From NCBI RefSeq assembly GCF_018228765.1, contig NZ_CP073695.1, forward strand, positions 620,001 to 684,000: 64,000 nt of DNA, given 5' to 3'. The position numbers and the translations under genes were made by a program. Source of the DNA: Halorubrum ruber (GTDB lineage Archaea; Halobacteriota; Halobacteria; Halobacteriales; Haloferacaceae). This document shows positions 8,701-17,543 of this stretch, one piece after another; position 1 is the stretch's first letter, and each line of letters opens with the position of its first letter. A model generated the notes under the pieces. It did no database searches. It was not told the DNA's origin and saw nothing but the letters and a program-made list of their open reading frames with translations.

Positions 8701-10009
8701 CTAACAGTCCCTCGTAGACGCTCCCGAGGTGGCGCACGTCCAGCGAGGAGTAGTCGACGAAGATCTTCCCCTCGCCGTCCCCCTGCCGGCTCCGCGTGAG
8801 CAGTTCGACGACTCGGGCTAAGTGCGCGTCGCCGACCGTGTGCTCGGCGAGGAACCGCGCCTCCGCGCCGTCGTCCTCGTCCGGATCCGTTCGGAACAGC
8901 CCGCCGTTGTACGCCGGGATGTGGAGGTCGTCCTCGGGGATCCCCCGCGACTTGCTCCCTTGGTCGATCAGCTCGAACAGCTCGTCGAGCCGCGCGCTCA
9001 GGTCGTCCTGCCAGTCGCGGTACTTCGGGTCGCCCCCGTCGAGCTCGTCGGCCACCTCCTGTTTCAGCGAGTTCAGACTGTACGACTCCTCGTAGATCTC
9101 GTTGTCCGTGTCCAGCAGGTCGCGCCCCTCGGCCTCAGCGTACAGCACGAAGATGAGCCGGTAGAGGTAGATGAGCGACGCGTCGTGGATCAGGTCGAGA
9201 TCCCCCTCGTCGAGGTCGTTCTCCGGGTACTGGAGGTACCCCTCCGAGAGCACCTTGATCGCCTCGTAGATGTTGTCTTGGAGGTCCTCGCCGAGGTCCT
9301 GCGCGAAGACGTTCGACTCGTCGTACACCTCGTCGAGGAAGCAGTCGCCGCCGGCGTCTTCGAGGAACGCGCCGTGCCGGAAGAAGAGGTAGAAGTATTT
9401 GAACTCCTCTAAGTCCCCGGTTTCGAGGACGGCCGGTAGATCGATCTCGTAGTAGGAGTCGAGCCGGTGGCTCGTCGGCCCGTAGTAGAGCCGCCACTTC
9501 TTCCCGTCCGTCAGCACCGCCCAGCGGGCGGGCGTCTCTTGGAGGTAGACGTGGATCTGGTAGCTCGGGTTCTCGAAGTCGCGCTCGTGTTCGCCGCTGC
9601 CCCGCGTGTCGAGCGGTCGCCCCCAGCGCTTGGCGTCCGCGACGGCGACCGCGTTCTCGTAGAAGTCGCCGCCCTCTTCGCGGCGCTCGAACGCGTCGCG
9701 CGCCGCCTCGTCGGTCTCGAAGAAGCCGTAGTCCGGTCGGCGCTGGGTCCGGCTCGTGCTCTCCTCGACTTCGAACGGGACCCCCAGCTTCCGGAACATC
9801 GGCCGGATGAACTTCTCCTCTAGCTGGGACTCGTTCCGCTTCGGCGCCGTGTCCTTCTCCCGCTCGTAGAGGTCGAGGATCTCGTCGCGCGCGGCCGCCA
9901 GTTCGTTCTCGTCCACCTCCTCCCACGCCTCGGTCTCGGGGAGGTGCTCGTCGAGGTAGTGGTTGGAGAACAGGTCGCGGTTCGTTCGGTAGGTGAGTGA
10001 ACGCTGCAT
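5759..10009 (-). CDS. Single-chain restriction-modification enzyme (type IIG/Eco57I-like N6-adenine methylase with nuclease domain)
   Basis: 1416 aa. N-terminal PD-(D/E)XK-like nuclease: E66 in LEEKFIRP, PDYGF at 92-96 and AVADAKRW (D125-K127). A helical linker follows. The methylase core has SAM-binding motif I DPAMGSGHF (about 555-563) and catalytic NPPY (810-813). The C-terminal target-recognition region contains ITLLKPR and GSLDDLPIP. The enzyme should methylate adenine in a specific site and cut unmodified DNA, so one gene can act as a complete defence system. Residues about 810-1223 are encoded by strikingly AT-rich DNA (+ strand 6340-7575, near 37% G+C in sampled lines) against about 65-68% elsewhere. 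No other BREX or DISARM gene is nearby, so a PglX role is less likely. Start ATG at 10009. Confidence 0.85.
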   Translation of the reverse strand: MQRSLTYRTNRDLFSNHYLDEHLPETEAWEEVDENELAAARDEILDLYEREKDTAPKRNESQLEEKFIRPMFRKLGVPFEVEESTSRTQRRPDYGFFETDEAARDAFERREEGGDFYENAVAVADAKRWGRPLDTRGSGEHERDFENPSYQIHVYLQETPARWAVLTDGKKWRLYYGPTSHRLDSYYEIDLPAVLETGDLEEFKYFYLFFRHGAFLEDAGGDCFLDEVYDESNVFAQDLGEDLQDNIYEAIKVLSEGYLQYPENDLDEGDLDLIHDASLIYLYRLIFVLYAEAEGRDLLDTDNEIYEESYSLNSLKQEVADELDGGDPKYRDWQDDLSARLDELFELIDQGSKSRGIPEDDLHIPAYNGGLFRTDPDEDDGAEARFLAEHTVGDAHLARVVELLTRSRQGDGEGKIFVDYSSLDVRHLGSVYEGLLEYQLHVADEPLALDDGEYVPVEGGEEGAADDEGDESDPDADSADVAVEPGEVYLTTGSGERKATGSYYTPEYVVEYIVDETLGPLVDDIREDLLGYDSYSEGGFAAEFAERVFELKILDPAMGSGHFLTSAVDYLAREIIDAQERQAAQQGVETVDEERDINWARRKVAQRCIYGVDLNPLATELAKVSLWLRTLAAEQPLAFLDHHLKTGNSLVGSDIEDVLANGDDADANDGQLTLEQSFAHTRQQALEHVMDRFQSLLAIDNETLADAKEMEDVYDAVRDDPLYRHLLAMANVHTAERFGLDVPSDADKRMAEALRADSWSEIEGQDWFKSAQAMAADERFFHWELEFPVAFYDEDGGRKADAGFDAVIGNPPYVGEKERKEEFDFLRKCSHVRECYQGRMDMLYFFVLLGIELSNNSGASSMITTAYWPEADSAENLRREIINRTNISEIVEFDGFTVFDQAPGQENLIYKFDNSDIDTTTFSYIRSDTYEQDAVAESLLGDKKLFYQEEYETDKINLPTDGSEWYGIKGLAKGALEIPDTENTLSDFFESYQGIVPNPDRVTKQSYEEYENESVEIGDGVFLLDKEDLDRIGIDDGHQLLKPAYRNSNISEFHISYPSKLYVLYITSNTDIDQYPRIKEHLNQYRSKLEERREVKNGKINWYSLQWPRNEQLFETPKIVYSNWGNDWQPYAVENQGYYERRDITLLKPRSSDIDIHRLTAILNSRLSKYWQTEQRSRTGYTTQGSLDDLPIPSEADKTDGKTEYSLSELAKRISKFKNQRTVLNLDLLDYLGNYDEGPTLPDVGLFQPSASNVLDATTEEYEKLRVGDVRAERDGTRVTISATARYKPEDEDAHETDTYGYTETEFHEAFTLVDCSEREAALVAAFVPVAVDDEIAGFRENATKTNSLVDRLKAITLPDPDDAADDLDRYVETKARADELDAKIEETDRLIDEIVYDLYDLTEEEIEIVEEAVAE

Positions 10010-10568
10010 CCGTCAGGCGTGGACCGTGGTGAGGGACTCGTCTGAGTCCGTGCCGTCGATAGATCTCTGTGCGATATCCGCTACCCCGACAGGTCCGACG
10101 TCGGTCGCGTCACCGGCCGCAGGGCTGAGTCCGCCGATTCCGGACGCGACGATGCCGAATCGCCCCGAGCGTCCGGAACACTCTCCGACTTGTTTACAGG
10201 ACATCACGTATGAGACGGACGAATACGGGAGGCCGTATAGACTTTTCCTCGGCTCGTGGATTGTAACAGTCCGCTGACAGCACCGGTCCAGAACGACGCG
10301 TCCCGGCTACCGTGACCGGCTCGAAACCGAGTCACGCTCGCGGCCGAACCGACGGGGCGCGTACTTTGTTTGGACCACGGATCCGCACACCGGCGAACCG
10401 CCGCCAGCCGCGGCCGCTCGCGGATCGTCCGACACGCCACCGAGCAGACCGCACCGCGACCCACCGGCTCGCCGTCCCCCTCCCACTCCTCCCTCGTCCG
10501 ATTCCACGAATCCCACCGATCGCCACCGGATCTCCCCGTTTATTGGTCCGGCCGCCCAAGCGTGCGCC
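10010..10568. other. Gene-poor intergenic region (about 560 bases)
   Basis: Separates the restriction-modification gene from uspA. Short open frames exist on both strands but none shows recognisable protein sequence. A TATA-like TTTATTGG at about 10538-10545 lies about 30 bases before the uspA ATG and is a plausible leaderless promoter. Otherwise nothing identified. Confidence 0.5.
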
Positions 10569-11276
10569 ATGGCCGACACGATCCTCGTGCCGCTCGAACT
10601 CCCGGACCCCGAGCCGCTGTCGCAGCTGCTGATCGAGGACCTCTCGTCGCTCGACGTCGTGGTGCTCGGGCACTACGACCTGCCGGAACAGACGCCGGCC
10701 AGCTCCGCCCGCGAGCAGTTCGGCGACGCGGCGCAGGCGACGCTCGACGACGTCGCCGCGTCGTTCGCGGACGCGGGGGCGTCCGTCCGGACGCGGCTGG
10801 TGTTCGGGAAGGACCGCGCCGCCGCGATCCGACAGGTCGCGGTCGAGGAGGACTGCGCCGCCGAGCTCGACCCCGCCCCCACGGAGGGGATCGAGCGCAT
10901 CCTCGTCCCGGTCCCGGACGTCGCCGGGTTCGACCGGCTCCCGACGTTCATCCGCGTCCTGAGCGAGGACTCGACGCAGCGCATCACCCTCTTCCACGTC
11001 GTCGAGGGCGAGGAGACCCGAGAGAGCGGCGAGGCGGTGGTCTCGGAGACGCGCGAGCGCTTAGTCGAAGACGGGTTCGACGCCGACGCGGTCGACACGC
11101 TGGTCGTCGAGGGCGACGAACACGACGCGGAGATCCTCCGCGTCGCGGCCGACTACGACGCGGTCGTGATGTACGAGCCGGAGTCGAGCCTCGGCGACCG
11201 CCTCTTCGGAACGCTCGCGGACCGCATCGCCGACGAGACCGACGACCCGGTTATCGTGGTCGACCGCGACTACTGA
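10569..11276 (+). CDS. UspA-domain protein (universal stress protein family)
   Basis: 235 aa, two UspA-like halves. The N-terminal half (TILVPLELPDPEPLSQLLIE) is degenerate. The C-terminal half has the usual strand IERILVPVPDVAG, helix and terminal strand DDPVIVVDRDY; the typical G-x2-G-x9-G(S/T) nucleotide motif is poorly kept. The 3' end faces an amino-acid permease 36 bases away, convergent. In haloarchaea UspA domains often accompany or are fused to APC-family permeases, so a role in modulating that transporter is plausible but inferred. Promoter as noted upstream; start ATG 10569. Confidence 0.8.
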   Translation: MADTILVPLELPDPEPLSQLLIEDLSSLDVVVLGHYDLPEQTPASSAREQFGDAAQATLDDVAASFADAGASVRTRLVFGKDRAAAIRQVAVEEDCAAELDPAPTEGIERILVPVPDVAGFDRLPTFIRVLSEDSTQRITLFHVVEGEETRESGEAVVSETRERLVEDGFDADAVDTLVVEGDEHDAEILRVAADYDAVVMYEPESSLGDRLFGTLADRIADETDDPVIVVDRDY

Positions 11277-11312
11277 CCGCGCCTCGACGCGACGGTCGCG
11301 CCGCCGCGGCGG

Positions 11313-12695
11313 TCAGTCCTGCTTCGTCGGCGCGACGCCGTCGTCCTCCTCCCCGCGGCGAGCGCGGACGATCGCTCCGAGCGCTCCGGTTCGGTCCGTC
11401 CGCGGCCGGCCGTACGCGAAGTAGACGAGCGCACTGCCGACGATGATCCCCAACGCGCCGAGGATCGGAAACGTCCCCATCTGCGTCAGCAGGGCCAGCC
11501 CGGCGACGAACCCGAACACCTGAACGTACGGGTAGCCCGGCGCGGTGAACTCGGGATCGTAGGCGGGCATGTCCGCGACGCGGAAGGCGACGAGCGCCAT
11601 GTTCTCGAACGAGAAGACGAGGATCTGGAACGCGCTCGCCAGCTTCGCGAGCTCGATCACTGGCACGAACGCGATGAGCAGCAGCAACACGACGCCGGTG
11701 AGCAGGACGGCGTTCCGCGGCGTCTTGAACCGCTCGTCGATCGTCCGCAGCGTCGGCGGCAGGAGGTCGTCCCGGCTCATCGCGAGGGGGAACCGCGACG
11801 AGGAGAGGACGCCGGCGTTCGCCATGCTCGTCAGGGCGACGACGGCGATCACGGAGATGAGCGCCACCCCGACGCCGCCGAACAACGCCCCCGCTCCGTC
11901 TGCCATCGGCGTGAGCGACGCCGTCCCGCCCGGACCGCCCGTTTTCAGCACCTCCGGATCGCTCAGTCCCACGATCGCGCCGACTACCCCGATGTACAGG
12001 ACCGTCATGACGGCCATCGATCCCAACATCGCGCGAGGGAGGTTCGTCCCGGGGTCTTTCACTTCCTCCGCGACGCTCGCGATCTTGGTCACCCCCGCGT
12101 ACGAGACGAAGACGAAGGCGGCGGCCGTGACGATCCCACCGTTCCCGTTCGTCGCGAAGGGTGTGTAGCGGGCGGTGTCGACGACGACGCCCGCGTTGAC
12201 GACGTAGGCGAGCAGGCCGGCGACGACGACCGTGACGATGACCGCCTGGATCTGTCCGCTCATCTTCGTTCCGGAGATGTTCAGGGCCACGACCAAGGCG
12301 CCGAGCGCCAGCGCGACGTACACCACCGCGCCCTGCGAGAGCGGCGCGAAGAGCAGCAGGTACGCCCCGAGCCCGACGAGCGCGAACGAGCTTTTGAACA
12401 CGAGCGAGAACCACGCCCCGATCCCGGCGATCGTCCCGAACAGCGGGCCGAGCGCCCGGTCGATGTAGAGGTACGTCCCCCCGGACTCGGGCATCGCCGT
12501 CGCCATCTCGGCTTTCGACAGCGCGGCCGGTAAGACGACGAGCGCGGCTAACACGTACGCGAGGACCACCGCCGGCCCGGCCTTCTTGTATCCCAACGCC
12601 GGCAGGACGAAGATCCCGCTCCCGATCATCGCACCCATACTGATCATCATCGTCGGGTACAGCCCGAGACTCCGATCGAGGTCGTGGTTGCCCAT
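11313..12695 (-). CDS. APC-family amino-acid permease
   Basis: 460 aa, about twelve predicted membrane helices. The signature of the APC superfamily lies in helix 1 (MMISMGAMIGSGIFVLPALG, about residues 16-35, with the unwound GSGIF substrate site). PESGGTYLYIDRALGP follows helix 2. Expected to import amino acids by cation symport; substrate not predictable. A TATA-like GATAAACC on the minus strand (about 12722-12729) is about 28 bases before the ATG at 12695. Convergent with the UspA gene, its likely functional partner. Confidence 0.85.
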   Translation of the reverse strand: MGNHDLDRSLGLYPTMMISMGAMIGSGIFVLPALGYKKAGPAVVLAYVLAALVVLPAALSKAEMATAMPESGGTYLYIDRALGPLFGTIAGIGAWFSLVFKSSFALVGLGAYLLLFAPLSQGAVVYVALALGALVVALNISGTKMSGQIQAVIVTVVVAGLLAYVVNAGVVVDTARYTPFATNGNGGIVTAAAFVFVSYAGVTKIASVAEEVKDPGTNLPRAMLGSMAVMTVLYIGVVGAIVGLSDPEVLKTGGPGGTASLTPMADGAGALFGGVGVALISVIAVVALTSMANAGVLSSSRFPLAMSRDDLLPPTLRTIDERFKTPRNAVLLTGVVLLLLIAFVPVIELAKLASAFQILVFSFENMALVAFRVADMPAYDPEFTAPGYPYVQVFGFVAGLALLTQMGTFPILGALGIIVGSALVYFAYGRPRTDRTGALGAIVRARRGEEDDGVAPTKQD

Positions 12696-12824
12696 TCGAC
12701 TATGTACGATTATTCGCCCTCACGGTTTATCACCGTCGGAATCGGCGGATATGGGCTCTCGGGAGCGCCCACCCGACCACAATGTCTCGGCGGCGGACGG
12801 CGTCGCCGATCGCGACCGATCCGA

Positions 12825-13700
12825 CTACGAGTCGTCGCGTCGCCCGGCCGCCTCGTCGTCCTCGTCTTCGTCCCCGTCGCCGACGGTTTCCTCGACGGTC
12901 TTCTCGACCGTTTCCTCGACCTTTTCGCCGACGGTTTCTTCCACGGTCTCCTCCACCGTTTCTTCGACCTTTTCGCCGACGGTCTCCTCGACGGTCTTCT
13001 CGACCGTTTCCTCGACCTTTTCGCCGACGGTTTCTTCCACGGTCTTCTCGACCGTTTCCTCGACGGTTTCGCCGACTTTCTCCTCGACGGTTTCGCCGAC
13101 TTTCTCCTCGACGGTTTCGCCGACTTTCTCCTCGACCGTTTCGCCGACCTTCTCCTCGACGGTTTCGCCGACTTTCTCCTCGACGGTCTTTTCGACGGTT
13201 TCGCCGACGGTGTCTTCGACTTTCCCCGTGACCTCCTCGCTGACGGTGTTGCTGACGTCGTCGGCGACTTCGCTGACCTCCTTGTTGACGGTCTCGCCGA
13301 CGCTCTTTTCGACCTCCTTGCTCACCGTCTCCTCGACCTTCTCGCCGACGGTCTCCTCGACGGTCTTCTCCACTTCCTTGCTCACCGTCTCGCCGACCGT
13401 CTTCTCGACCTCCTTGTTGACGGTTTCGCCCACGGTCTTCTCGACCTCCTTGTCGACGGTCTCGCCGACGCTCTCCTCGACCTGCTTGCCGACCTGGTCC
13501 GCCACCTCGCGGGTCATCCAGTCCGGGTCGAACCGCGCCATCTTCCAGACGACGTGGATCACGTACGAGGCGAACACCCCGATCCCGAACGCGATGGCCA
13601 CGTCGTTCTGCTGGGTGGTCGCGATGAGGACGATCGACGCGGCGATCAGCGCGCCGTACGCGATGTCGGTTATCGCGTCCACCCGCGCCGGACTCACCAT
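12825..13700 (-). CDS. Membrane-anchored protein with a long tetrad-repeat helix
   Basis: 291 aa. Two membrane helices near the N-terminus (about residues 11-29 and 33-51, [17 protein letters not shown]) are followed by about 200 residues of degenerate repeats such as EEKVGETV and ETVEKTVE. Valine or another aliphatic residue recurs every fourth position and nearly everything else is Glu, Lys, Thr or Gly. It ends in a short Asp/Glu-rich tail. The repeat is visible in DNA as 24-base units (about 13070-13180). The pattern suggests an extended amphipathic or coiled helix reaching from the membrane. Function unknown; no enzymatic motif. Copy number probably varies between strains. Confidence 0.75.
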   Translation of the reverse strand: MVSPARVDAITDIAYGALIAASIVLIATTQQNDVAIAFGIGVFASYVIHVVWKMARFDPDWMTREVADQVGKQVEESVGETVDKEVEKTVGETVNKEVEKTVGETVSKEVEKTVEETVGEKVEETVSKEVEKSVGETVNKEVSEVADDVSNTVSEEVTGKVEDTVGETVEKTVEEKVGETVEEKVGETVEEKVGETVEEKVGETVEEKVGETVEETVEKTVEETVGEKVEETVEKTVEETVGEKVEETVEETVEETVGEKVEETVEKTVEETVGDGDEDEDDEAAGRRDDS

Positions 13701-13891
13701 CCTCGGCCCTCCGTTTCGTCGCCGGCCGCGTCGTTCCGCCGTCGCGTCGCGTCTCCGTTCATACGTCTACGTTCCGAGCCGACGGCGTAAAAGCCTCCCA
13801 TTGTCGCCGCGCCGACCGCCGCGTCCGACGCTCCCGAGGCTCGCCGGCCCCGGAGCGCGGTCCTTTTAGCCCGGATGGCCGAACCGACGGT

Positions 13892-15022
13892 ATGGATATC
13901 GAAGAGGGCGGACTCACCGTCTCCGTCCCGGAGGCCCGCGACGGCGCCAGCGAGGGCACCGGCGGCGGCGTCTTCTTCAACCCGACCCAGGAGCTGAACC
14001 GCGACGTGACGGTCGCGACGCTGCGCGCCTACCGCGACCGCGAGCCGCGCGCGGCCTCCTACCTCGACGCGATGGCCGCCTCGGGGGTCCGGGGCGTCCG
14101 CGCCGCGGCCGAGGGGTACGACGTGACCTGCGCCGACGTCGACGACGAGGCGGTCGAGCTTGCGGCCGCCAACCTCGACGCCAACGGCCTCGACGGCGAG
14201 GCGGTCCACCGCGACGTCAACGCCCTCCTGTACGACGAGGGCCCGTTCGACGTGGTCGATCTGGACCCCTACGGCACGCCGATCCCCTTCGCGGACGCGG
14301 CGTTCGCGAACGGCCGCAACTTAGTCTGCGTCACCGCGACCGACACCGCGCCGCTGTGCGGCGCCCACCTCAACAGCGGGATCCGGAAGTACGGCGCGGT
14401 GCCGCGCAACACCGACTACCACCCGGAGATGGGGCTCCGAACGCTGATCTCTGCCTTGGTCCGGACCGCCGCGCGCTACGACAAGGCGGCGACGCCGATC
14501 CTCTCGCACGTCTCCCGCCACTACGCGCGCACCTACCTCGAACTGGAGTCGGGCGCCCGCGCGGCCGACGACTGCCTCGACGGCGTGGGGCACGTGGACG
14601 GCTGCGAGGACTGCCTCTGGCGCGAGGCGACGCCGGGCCACATCGCCGACCCCGTCGACGCCTGTCCCGAGTGCGGGAGCGACCGCGTCCTCACGGCGGG
14701 CCCGATCTGGCTCGGGCCGGTCGCCGACGCCGACTTCGCGCGCGCCGTCCGCCGCGAGGTGACGGACGACATGGGCGAGGCGAAGCGCGCGCGCAAGCTG
14801 CTCGGCACCGTCGCGCGCGAGCTCGACACCCCTACGCACTACGACCAGCACCGGCTGTACAAGGAGTGGGGCGAGCCCGCGATCGGCATGGACGAGTTCG
14901 TCGAGCGCCTCCGCGGCGCCGGCCACGAGGCGAGCCGCGCACACTACCGCGGCACGGCGGTGAAGAGTACGGCGTCGATCCCCGAGATGCGCGAGGCGGT
15001 CCTCGGCGGCGACGGGGACTGA
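13892..15022 (+). CDS. trm1: tRNA (guanine(26)-N(2))-dimethyltransferase Trm1
   Basis: 376 aa. SAM-dependent enzyme that dimethylates G26 of tRNAs. N-terminal Trm1 signature [16 protein letters not shown] (about residues 27-42); SAM-binding [14 protein letters not shown] (about 54-67); catalytic DLDPYGTP (about 124-131). The C-terminal zinc-binding region has CEDCLW and CPECGSD cysteines near 240-270. Length normal for archaea. TATA-like CTTTTAGC at about 13863 lies 28 bases before the ATG. Downstream yihY-like gene is on the same strand, 58 bases away. Confidence 0.95.
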   Translation: MDIEEGGLTVSVPEARDGASEGTGGGVFFNPTQELNRDVTVATLRAYRDREPRAASYLDAMAASGVRGVRAAAEGYDVTCADVDDEAVELAAANLDANGLDGEAVHRDVNALLYDEGPFDVVDLDPYGTPIPFADAAFANGRNLVCVTATDTAPLCGAHLNSGIRKYGAVPRNTDYHPEMGLRTLISALVRTAARYDKAATPILSHVSRHYARTYLELESGARAADDCLDGVGHVDGCEDCLWREATPGHIADPVDACPECGSDRVLTAGPIWLGPVADADFARAVRREVTDDMGEAKRARKLLGTVARELDTPTHYDQHRLYKEWGEPAIGMDEFVERLRGAGHEASRAHYRGTAVKSTASIPEMREAVLGGDGD

Positions 15023-15080
15023 ACCGCCTCTCGCCGTCGGCACCCTCTCGCTTTTGTCGCGGTCGGTCGAAGGGCCGGGC

Positions 15081-16391
15081 GTGTCCAGACACTCGCGCAC
15101 CGCGTTCGGCACGGCTCGGCGCGTCGTCGACGTCGCGGTCGACCGGCAGGTGACGTTCCTCGCAGCCGCCATCGCCTACTACGCGTTCGTCTCGCTCGTC
15201 CCCGCGCTGCTGCTGCTCGTCGTCGTCGCCACCGCCGTCTTCGGGGAGACGATCGCCGGCGAGCTGGTGGCTGGGGCGGGCGACCTCCTCACCCCGGCGG
15301 GCGAGGAGGCGGTGACTGCGGCGATCTCATCCGCCGGCGGTCGGACCGGCGCGAGCCTGCTCGGCGTCGCGGTGCTGCTCTGGTCGACGCTGAAGGTGTT
15401 CCGCGGACTCGACACGGCGTTCGCCGAGCTGTACGGCGTCAAGGAGCCGCCGGACCTGCTGAAACAGCTCACCGACGCCGGTTCGGTTATCCTCGCCGTG
15501 GGCGTCGGGATCGCCGTGATGGTCGTCGTCGGGGCGTTCGTCGCGGCCGCGGACGCGATCCCGGCGGTGGAGGCCGCGAGCATCCTCGTCTTACCGGGGT
15601 TCCTCGCGGTCGTCTTCCTCCCGATGTACTACCTGCTCCCCGAGCCCGACATCGCGTTCCGCGAGGCGTTACCCGGCGCGGCCGTCGCCGCCCTCGGGTG
15701 GACGCTGCTTCAGGCCGGATTTCAGGTGTACGCGGCGAGCGCCGGCCAGTTTCAGGTGTACGGCGTCATCGGCGGAATCCTCCTGCTCGTCACGTGGCTC
15801 TACCTCGCGGCGGTCGTCGTCGTGACCGGAGGCGTCGTCAACGTGGTGCTGGCCGGCCGCGACGGGGTCGTCCCCGCGAGCGGCGCCGGTCTCGGCGGCG
15901 GGGCGGCGCCGACCGACCACGCCGCGGACCGGCAGTTACAACAGGACCGCGACCGACCCACGGGTATGAACGGCGAGTCGGATCCCGATGGGGACGACGG
16001 CGAACGGCCGCGCGGCGCGCCGGACGTCGCCGCCCTCGAAGCGGAGGTCCGGGAGCTGCGGTCGCAGCTCGACGAGTTCGAGGACGACGTGGAACGCCGC
16101 ACGGTCGACAAACCGGAGGTCGAGTCGGAGCTGAAGCGGTACGTGCGCTCGCGGATGCGGCGCGGCCACGCCCGCGGCTGGGGACCGTACCTCGTGTTGC
16201 TGTACGGCACCGTGCTGACGCTCGCGGCGCTGACCTCGCTTCAGGGGATCTACGCGGTCGGCGCCATCGTCGTCCTCGGACTGTCGACGCTCGGCCTCTA
16301 CACGATATTCGTCGTCGTCGGCATCGGCCTCAACCTGATCGAGACGCCCGGCAAGGCGCTCGACTACGCCCGGCGCCGCGGCGATGACTGA
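15081..16391 (+). CDS. YihY/BrkB-family membrane protein fused to a coiled-coil membrane domain
   Basis: 436 aa from the GTG at 15081. A TATA-like CTTTTGTC about 30 bases before this GTG supports it over the alternative GTG at 15054. Residues 1-270 are the YihY/BrkB family: six membrane helices, with FLAAAIAYYAFVSLVPALLL, YGVKEPPD and the VYGVIGGILLLVTWLYLAAV segment. Then comes an acidic linker, a heptad-like helix (EAEVRELRSQLDEFEDDVER) and two more membrane helices. The second part begins at an internal ATG (15966) and resembles a small protein usually encoded separately, so this may be a fusion. Molecular function of YihY is unknown. Confidence 0.75.
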   Translation: MSRHSRTAFGTARRVVDVAVDRQVTFLAAAIAYYAFVSLVPALLLLVVVATAVFGETIAGELVAGAGDLLTPAGEEAVTAAISSAGGRTGASLLGVAVLLWSTLKVFRGLDTAFAELYGVKEPPDLLKQLTDAGSVILAVGVGIAVMVVVGAFVAAADAIPAVEAASILVLPGFLAVVFLPMYYLLPEPDIAFREALPGAAVAALGWTLLQAGFQVYAASAGQFQVYGVIGGILLLVTWLYLAAVVVVTGGVVNVVLAGRDGVVPASGAGLGGGAAPTDHAADRQLQQDRDRPTGMNGESDPDGDDGERPRGAPDVAALEAEVRELRSQLDEFEDDVERRTVDKPEVESELKRYVRSRMRRGHARGWGPYLVLLYGTVLTLAALTSLQGIYAVGAIVVLGLSTLGLYTIFVVVGIGLNLIETPGKALDYARRRGDD

Positions 16392-16436
16392 CGCGGTGGC
16401 GCCCGCACCGGCGACGACCCCGGGGGTGGCCGAGGC

Positions 16437-17423
16437 GTGACCGGACTCGTCGCCGCCGAGCGCGGGCTGGGCGAGTTCGTCGTCGTCGACGCGCTCCCGG
16501 AGTTCGTCGTCGTCGCCTTCGCGGCCGTCACCCACCTCGCGGACCCGTGGTTCCTCTTCGCGCTGCTCGCGGTCGGCTACTGGTTCGCGACCGAGGGGGT
16601 CGCGGGGTCGCCCCGCCGCGCCGGCGCGACCGCCATCGCGGCCGTCACCTGCGCGTACGCCGCGACGGCGCTCGGGAAGGCGTGGTTCGCGGTCCCCCGA
16701 CCGCCCGGCGCGATGCCCCCCGCTGACGTCCCGACGTGGCTCCCCGCGCTCCTGTCCGGCTGGTACGAGGCGCAGGTGCTCTCCGACGGGTTCGGCTTCC
16801 CGAGCGGCCACGCCACCGGCGGCGCGGCCGCGTACCTCGCCGTGGCCCTGCTTTACGACCGGTTCTGGACGGACCGAGGCCGCTACCTCGCGGCCGGGGC
16901 GGTCGCCGTCGCCATCGCGGCCTCGCGGGTGATCATCGAGGTCCACTACCTCGTCGACGTGCTCGCGGGGTTAGCCGTCGGCGCGGGGACGGTCGCCGTC
17001 GCGCTGCGGCTCGCCGGCGACCCGCGTGTCCGGCGCTCGACGGACCCGGCAGCGGCGGCCGGCCCGACCGCCGCGCTGAACCCCGCCCCGGCGTTCCTGC
17101 TCGCGGCCGTCGTCTCGGCCGGCGCGCTGGCCGTCGCCGTCGCGGGCGGGCACACCGGCGAGGTGGTCGAGGCGGGAATCGGGATCGCCACCGGCGCCGG
17201 CGGCGCGGTCGGCTGGCGGCTCGTCGAGGGGGACGAGCCCGCGGTCCCGGTCCGCGTCGCGGTCCCCGCGCTCGCGGTCACCGGCGGGCTCTGGGTCGGC
17301 GCGTACTCGCTCGCGGGAACGCTTCCGGTGACGCTCGTCGCCACGACCGCCGCCGTGGTCGCCGTGGTCGCGCTGCCCGCGCTGCCGGAGCGGATCGGGG
17401 CGATGAGCGGCGCCCGGAACTGA
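16437..17423 (+). CDS. PAP2-superfamily membrane phosphatase
   Basis: 328 aa, GTG start. The three PAP2 motifs are present: KAWFAVPRP (about residues 82-90), FPSGHATGG (about 121-129, PSGH) and SRVIIEVHYLVDV (about 162-174, SR-x5-H-x3-D). These form the vanadium-haloperoxidase-like active site that dephosphorylates lipid or isoprenoid phosphates at the membrane. The family domain ends near residue 190. The remaining 140 residues add four or five hydrophobic helices of unknown role. Follows the YihY gene by 45 bases; an eight-T terminator follows. Confidence 0.88.
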   Translation: MTGLVAAERGLGEFVVVDALPEFVVVAFAAVTHLADPWFLFALLAVGYWFATEGVAGSPRRAGATAIAAVTCAYAATALGKAWFAVPRPPGAMPPADVPTWLPALLSGWYEAQVLSDGFGFPSGHATGGAAAYLAVALLYDRFWTDRGRYLAAGAVAVAIAASRVIIEVHYLVDVLAGLAVGAGTVAVALRLAGDPRVRRSTDPAAAAGPTAALNPAPAFLLAAVVSAGALAVAVAGGHTGEVVEAGIGIATGAGGAVGWRLVEGDEPAVPVRVAVPALAVTGGLWVGAYSLAGTLPVTLVATTAAVVAVVALPALPERIGAMSGARN

Positions 17424-17427
17424 GTCG

Positions 17428-17435
17428 TTTTTTTT
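17428..17435 (+). terminator. Oligo-T terminator after PAP2 gene
   Basis: A run of eight Ts starts five bases after the stop codon, in otherwise G+C-rich sequence. Archaeal RNA polymerase terminates on such T tracts without a hairpin, so this is a likely end for the yihY-PAP2 transcript. Confidence 0.7.
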
Positions 17436-17543
17436 AAGCGGTCGTCGCGACGCCGTCGTGGTTCCCGCCCGACAGCGCATCCTCGTTGACCGACGAGCGC
17501 GGCGCTACCGGGCTTCGGAAAACGGAGAGAGAACGCCGCCGAG

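Noticed and set aside
5759-10009. PglX of a BREX system
   Set aside because: An N-terminal nuclease domain is present, and no BrxA/B/C, PglZ or BrxL gene is nearby. A stand-alone type IIG enzyme fits better.
3511-10010. Integrated provirus or plasmid
   Set aside because: No integrase, tRNA attachment site, replication or capsid gene is visible; the content is only a toxin module, an ATPase stump, a repeat and a restriction-modification gene.
12890-13480. Non-coding minisatellite
   Set aside because: The 24-base periodicity keeps one minus-strand frame open throughout and encodes a regular tetrad helix with membrane anchors, so it is a coding repeat.
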